DNA from: Chryseobacterium hagamense | Lineage (GTDB): Bacteria > Bacteroidota > Bacteroidia > Flavobacteriales > Weeksellaceae | Reading direction: 5' to 3' | DNA: 64,000 nucleotides | Assembly: GCF_007991455.1 (NCBI RefSeq) | Contig: NZ_BJYJ01000014.1 | Coordinates: 62,001-126,000 of the forward strand | Shown here: positions 61,701 to 64,000 of the stretch, piece by piece | Layout: each line of letters begins with the position of its first letter | How positions within the stretch are numbered: position 1 is the first letter of the stretch | Translations under genes and position numbers: made by a program | Notes under the pieces: generated by a model | Told to the model about the DNA's origin: nothing | Seen by the model: the letters and a program-made list of their open reading frames with translations, nothing else | Database searches by the model: none

Positions 61701-64000
61701 GATATTGTCCACAACGGCGAAGTTTGGTTTAATGCAGGCCAGAATACTCCTGAAATGACCAAGCACAGTGAATATACGGAAAATATGATCATTAAGGCAA
61801 AGGCAGTTGAAACTCCTTCTAATCCTAAGACAGATCCGCCTTTGCAGGAACCGATAACCCCGGCAGTAGATGTAGTAAAAGTTTGGATCGCTCCTAAAGA
61901 TGGTTATATTAAGTTCAATGACGAAATTAGTATTGCTCCATATCTCGTCGGACCAGTACAGCCTGTTTTCAAGACTCTTTATTCAGTTGAAATTCTGAAC
62001 CCGATTGTTACCGGAGTCACAAAACATGGTAGAATTTATATGACAGAACTGGATTCAAATGGATCTTCTTCAACAACAATTAATATAGAAAGGTACAATG
62101 ATTATTATACCCAGATCCAGTCGATGCTGCCAAATACTGTAGACCATCTCGGTATTAATAACAGCAACCGGTTGTATGTGAAAAGTGGAGAAAAAGTATA
62201 TATCAGACTTCATAAGAACAAGAATTACAATGCGGAAATACGTTCTAATCCTAATATTACTTATGTCGATATTAACGGAAATGAAATACCGAATACTTCG
62301 GACCTTTCTCAGGATCAATTTTATTTAAATAACGGAAGCTATTCAAATAACTTTTTCCTGAATAATGAGATGGCTCCAATCTACCTGGACAATCCTGTAA
62401 CTGCGACAACACCTGCAACAGCTAATATTTCAGTGGGATCCGTAGATTTTCCATATACTACAAGTGATTTTAAATTTAAAATTTATAAGGATAATATTAA
62501 TGCCAATACAACTCAGGAAATATATAGCTATGACTACCTACAACATGATATACAGTTTTCAACTCAGAGTATTTCTCAGTCAGTTTCAGTAGATCCCGGC
62601 CAACCGATATATTTAAGGTTTGTGGTAGAATCGGATTCTCATGTTGCCTCTATAGCGAGTAACTGGCAGGGCAAAATTAATGTACAGTATACAGCTAATA
62701 CTCCCACTGCAGCAAATCCAGCGGCGACTACTTTTGTAGATTTTAATACGGTTCCACAGTATCCGTCTTATGCAATTACGCAGTTTTCTGAGAAATTCAA
62801 TGTTAAAAATTATCTCAGTCTCTCAGGATCCCATGATTATAAAGCTCAGATCAAAAAGAATATAACTAATTTTTCAACCTTAGGGGTTGGTTCTTTCTAT
62901 TATATCATTAAAAGAGGAAGCAAAATTGTAGCTAAAAGAAAAGTTACTGTAGATAATACAAATAACTCTGTTGAAGAGCAGGATCTGATTTTAAATCAGC
63001 CTGTTTCAGGAGTCTCACCGGCTACTTATTATACGGGAAGCTTATCGGGATTACTGAAGCCCTGGCTGGTTACCATTCAGGTATATTGCAATACGGGTGC
63101 AGATTATGCATTATTTAAAAGCTATTCCAATTATTTTTCCGGCAAACCTTTTAATATCTATTATGATAATGATATTCTAATTACCGATACTTCCCATACT
63201 TCTATTAACTCTGCAATGTATGGCTCAAAAACAAAACTGTATAACAACTGGGGGCAATTCCTGTACAATCAGGATCAGGCCTACCCTGTGATCCAAGGAA
63301 CCGTTGACGGTTATGGATCTCTGATCAACCCTGATGCACTGTCAGAGAATCCGCCGATGCAGCCGCTTTACAGCAGCTGCTCGCAGCAGTACCCTAATCC
63401 GAATCAGCAGCAGCTTTTGGCAGAGTGTATTGCCAACAGTACATCAAATCCAAGTAACGGGAATGCAACGGCCGTAGTAATTTCTCCGATGAAACCATAT
63501 CTGTTTAAAGTAAAAAGACTTTTTACTCCAATGTGGATCGGTGTGGGACCAGGGCAGTTTACTACTGCGACAACGTTCAAGGATGACGATACACAGCCGG
63601 ACTATTTTACCAATCCCAATCCGGATCCTGCTCCCGCAGTAATTCAGTCTATGGGTTCTACCCAGCTTTCTATTGATACGACCATGAAAGCGATTGACCG
63701 GAAGACGCGAAGCACTTCCAGAAATACGACAGACGGGGTTGCTCTTTCACTAATTAATACCAACAGTGCCAATTCCATTACGGAGCTTATGTATCCGGGC
63801 AGCATAGTAAGCCAGGATTTTATGGATATGAACGGGGATGGATATCCTGACATGATCTATGCAGAATCCAGGCAGCTGACCAGCAGTACAGGGGGACTGA
63901 GAAGCGGCGAAAGCAATCCGGCTAACGGATACCCAACGGATTCTTTCAGTCTGCAGGAGATGAATTCGATAGGATTCTCCTTTAATGCCTATTCGGTGGG
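58773..64000 (+). CDS. Giant SpvB/TcaC N-terminal-domain protein (Rhs/Tc-toxin-like), 3' end outside window
   Basis: Open from the ATG at 58773 to the right edge: at least 1742 residues with no stop codon. A signal peptide or anchor (KSCLLMFFFTCMFVFASF, about 13-30), a jelly-roll-like region (about 125-230), then at about 497-560 the SpvB/TcaC motif (YPINVPSGLGGLEPSLSISY, SSSAGNGWMGEGWDVNGLSA). FG-GAP/VCBS calcium motifs occur near 888 (DFNGDGIQDMIY) and 1687 (MDMNGDGYPDMIY), as in Tc-toxin B subunits, where a beta-propeller caps a cocoon of Rhs repeats. The Rhs core and any toxin tip would lie beyond the edge. Whether it is exported by T9SS cannot be seen, because the C-terminus is missing. 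Confidence 0.85.
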   Translation, partial: MKIDRKRLPFTKKSCLLMFFFTCMFVFASFTKEDRQKVREFKKDLMGRLTDKRQADPGKESPEKSSSRKSLALSTEKKLSQDLLSKYNSFQAGNADLVPAEVYHEISSNAISYPSKEKEGTIGAFSEEEEDRISDNFFTIDIPAVNKENASAYLEYDLFGLASHESVPRSINNNIAIGGDIVIPNAQWSHQREAVSLNLIKSGLNTILFTSPSDGVKYKVKNLKIVFDKDRKSDDNIIVSSVFSGNKLYVKGNNINGPGATVNSEYVSAKKGEFEKLIQLSENDKAKGSFSVTANGITNTYKIPTETNSFKTLNQDYFNVKGIPVSKDQEFSVDYEGINIKVEKETSESAYLEVLKLRSKDFPATSQGLKNVTLNNAAYRISVISGELKKKVKLIIPYDEKRLGLISPKEIKIFHFDYAKRQWAMNKSAVVDTKAKTVTVEGDGNTDYINGVISTPESPQMNAFAPTSISGLKAGDPMAAIQLMDAPTASQKGDANMNYPINVPSGLGGLEPSLSISYSSSAGNGWMGEGWDVNGLSAITIDTRWGSPQFDGLTETELYNLDGEMLVYPNNYLPHRHNDVNETSTTITTDKQPRSSYSTAGVNGTKKFYLRKNHDFSIIERIGDDPKNYSWKVTSTNGTKSYYGGGDAFVIKNADDQIVHWALRRIEDVHGNSMNFTYYYSEVNFGTNNNNSNLNKGIYFHIKQISYGKDGAYTVDFNTQTGISRPDLNINGKQGVKRVEPYLLTNVTVNYQGDMIRTYKMEYETGQFSKTRLKRLSMEGGQQDTKYYVLGDYDFQYYDDVADGSIFGGNVTIPVTNSMNVFGNLVQNALTPSRISGNSATETGFNFRAAAGLNLFYPSNDAYGHIMFGLPFGSSSSEAKTMQQLIDFNGDGIQDMIYKNSSGLYFSQGSLNNGALSFGQPQPLLNFNNNFSLTKSKSSSSGWDRGLFITSKSVITSKSTSTTSTYLTDGNSDGLMDIVHNGEVWFNAGQNTPEMTKHSEYTENMIIKAKAVETPSNPKTDPPLQEPITPAVDVVKVWIAPKDGYIKFNDEISIAPYLVGPVQPVFKTLYSVEILNPIVTGVTKHGRIYMTELDSNGSSSTTINIERYNDYYTQIQSMLPNTVDHLGINNSNRLYVKSGEKVYIRLHKNKNYNAEIRSNPNITYVDINGNEIPNTSDLSQDQFYLNNGSYSNNFFLNNEMAPIYLDNPVTATTPATANISVGSVDFPYTTSDFKFKIYKDNINANTTQEIYSYDYLQHDIQFSTQSISQSVSVDPGQPIYLRFVVESDSHVASIASNWQGKINVQYTANTPTAANPAATTFVDFNTVPQYPSYAITQFSEKFNVKNYLSLSGSHDYKAQIKKNITNFSTLGVGSFYYIIKRGSKIVAKRKVTVDNTNNSVEEQDLILNQPVSGVSPATYYTGSLSGLLKPWLVTIQVYCNTGADYALFKSYSNYFSGKPFNIYYDNDILITDTSHTSINSAMYGSKTKLYNNWGQFLYNQDQAYPVIQGTVDGYGSLINPDALSENPPMQPLYSSCSQQYPNPNQQQLLAECIANSTSNPSNGNATAVVISPMKPYLFKVKRLFTPMWIGVGPGQFTTATTFKDDDTQPDYFTNPNPDPAPAVIQSMGSTQLSIDTTMKAIDRKTRSTSRNTTDGVALSLINTNSANSITELMYPGSIVSQDFMDMNGDGYPDMIYAESRQLTSSTGGLRSGESNPANGYPTDSFSLQEMNSIGFSFNAYSV

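Overview
The window looks like chromosomal DNA from a member of the Bacteroidota, most likely family Weeksellaceae (Chryseobacterium or a close relative). The supporting signs are several proteins ending in type IX secretion system (T9SS) type A sorting domains, many promoters with the Bacteroidota -7 element TAnnTTTG, few clear Shine-Dalgarno sites, and lineage-typical families (PUR/DUF3276, DUF2480, DUF6048/DUF6452, IPExxxVDY, flavobacterial NusB). Genus is inference; no 16S gene is present. I saw no tRNA, rRNA, CRISPR array or intact insertion sequence.

Layout. 1-6023: the tail of a T9SS cargo protein, an intergenic repeat, and a small gene next to a 1677-residue DUF4132 protein. 6149-10155: a PUR-type nucleic-acid-binding protein and an ABC exporter on the minus strand, then nusB, a DUF1573 lipoprotein and yajC. 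10390-15619: an SDR oxidoreductase, a hypothetical gene, and a minus-strand non-homologous end-joining operon (ku, ligD) in which ligD is broken into two frames at a run of nine A. 15678-20276: aspS, a DUF2975 / XRE regulator pair with a repeat array at its promoter, the tiny bTHX ribosomal protein gene, and DUF937 and DUF2480 genes. 20421-31415: lpxB, comEC, sdhCAB, a thioredoxin-fold lipoprotein without redox cysteines, rlmD and two envelope proteins.

31429-43930 is an accessory block of secreted proteins: an M43 metalloprotease and two paralogous reprolysin-like metalloproteases, all with T9SS tails. The second paralog has grown to 2145 residues by multiplying fibronectin III and GEVED modules. 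44188-55995 is mostly housekeeping: coaE, an MBL-fold hydrolase, a PaiB-like protein, ruvB, a decayed four-helix-bundle (S23/IVP) gene, hutI and hutG, an aldehyde dehydrogenase, and the cluster acpP-fabF-rnc-IPExxxVDY-pyk.

56318-64000 is the most distinctive end. A secreted nuclease gene is followed at once by a 188-bp MITE-like element. After two strong hairpins and a frameshifted signal-peptide remnant comes an operon of a T9SS-tailed surface protein and a giant SpvB/TcaC-like (Rhs/Tc-toxin-type) protein that runs off the right edge. Any Rhs core, toxin tip or immunity gene would lie outside the window.
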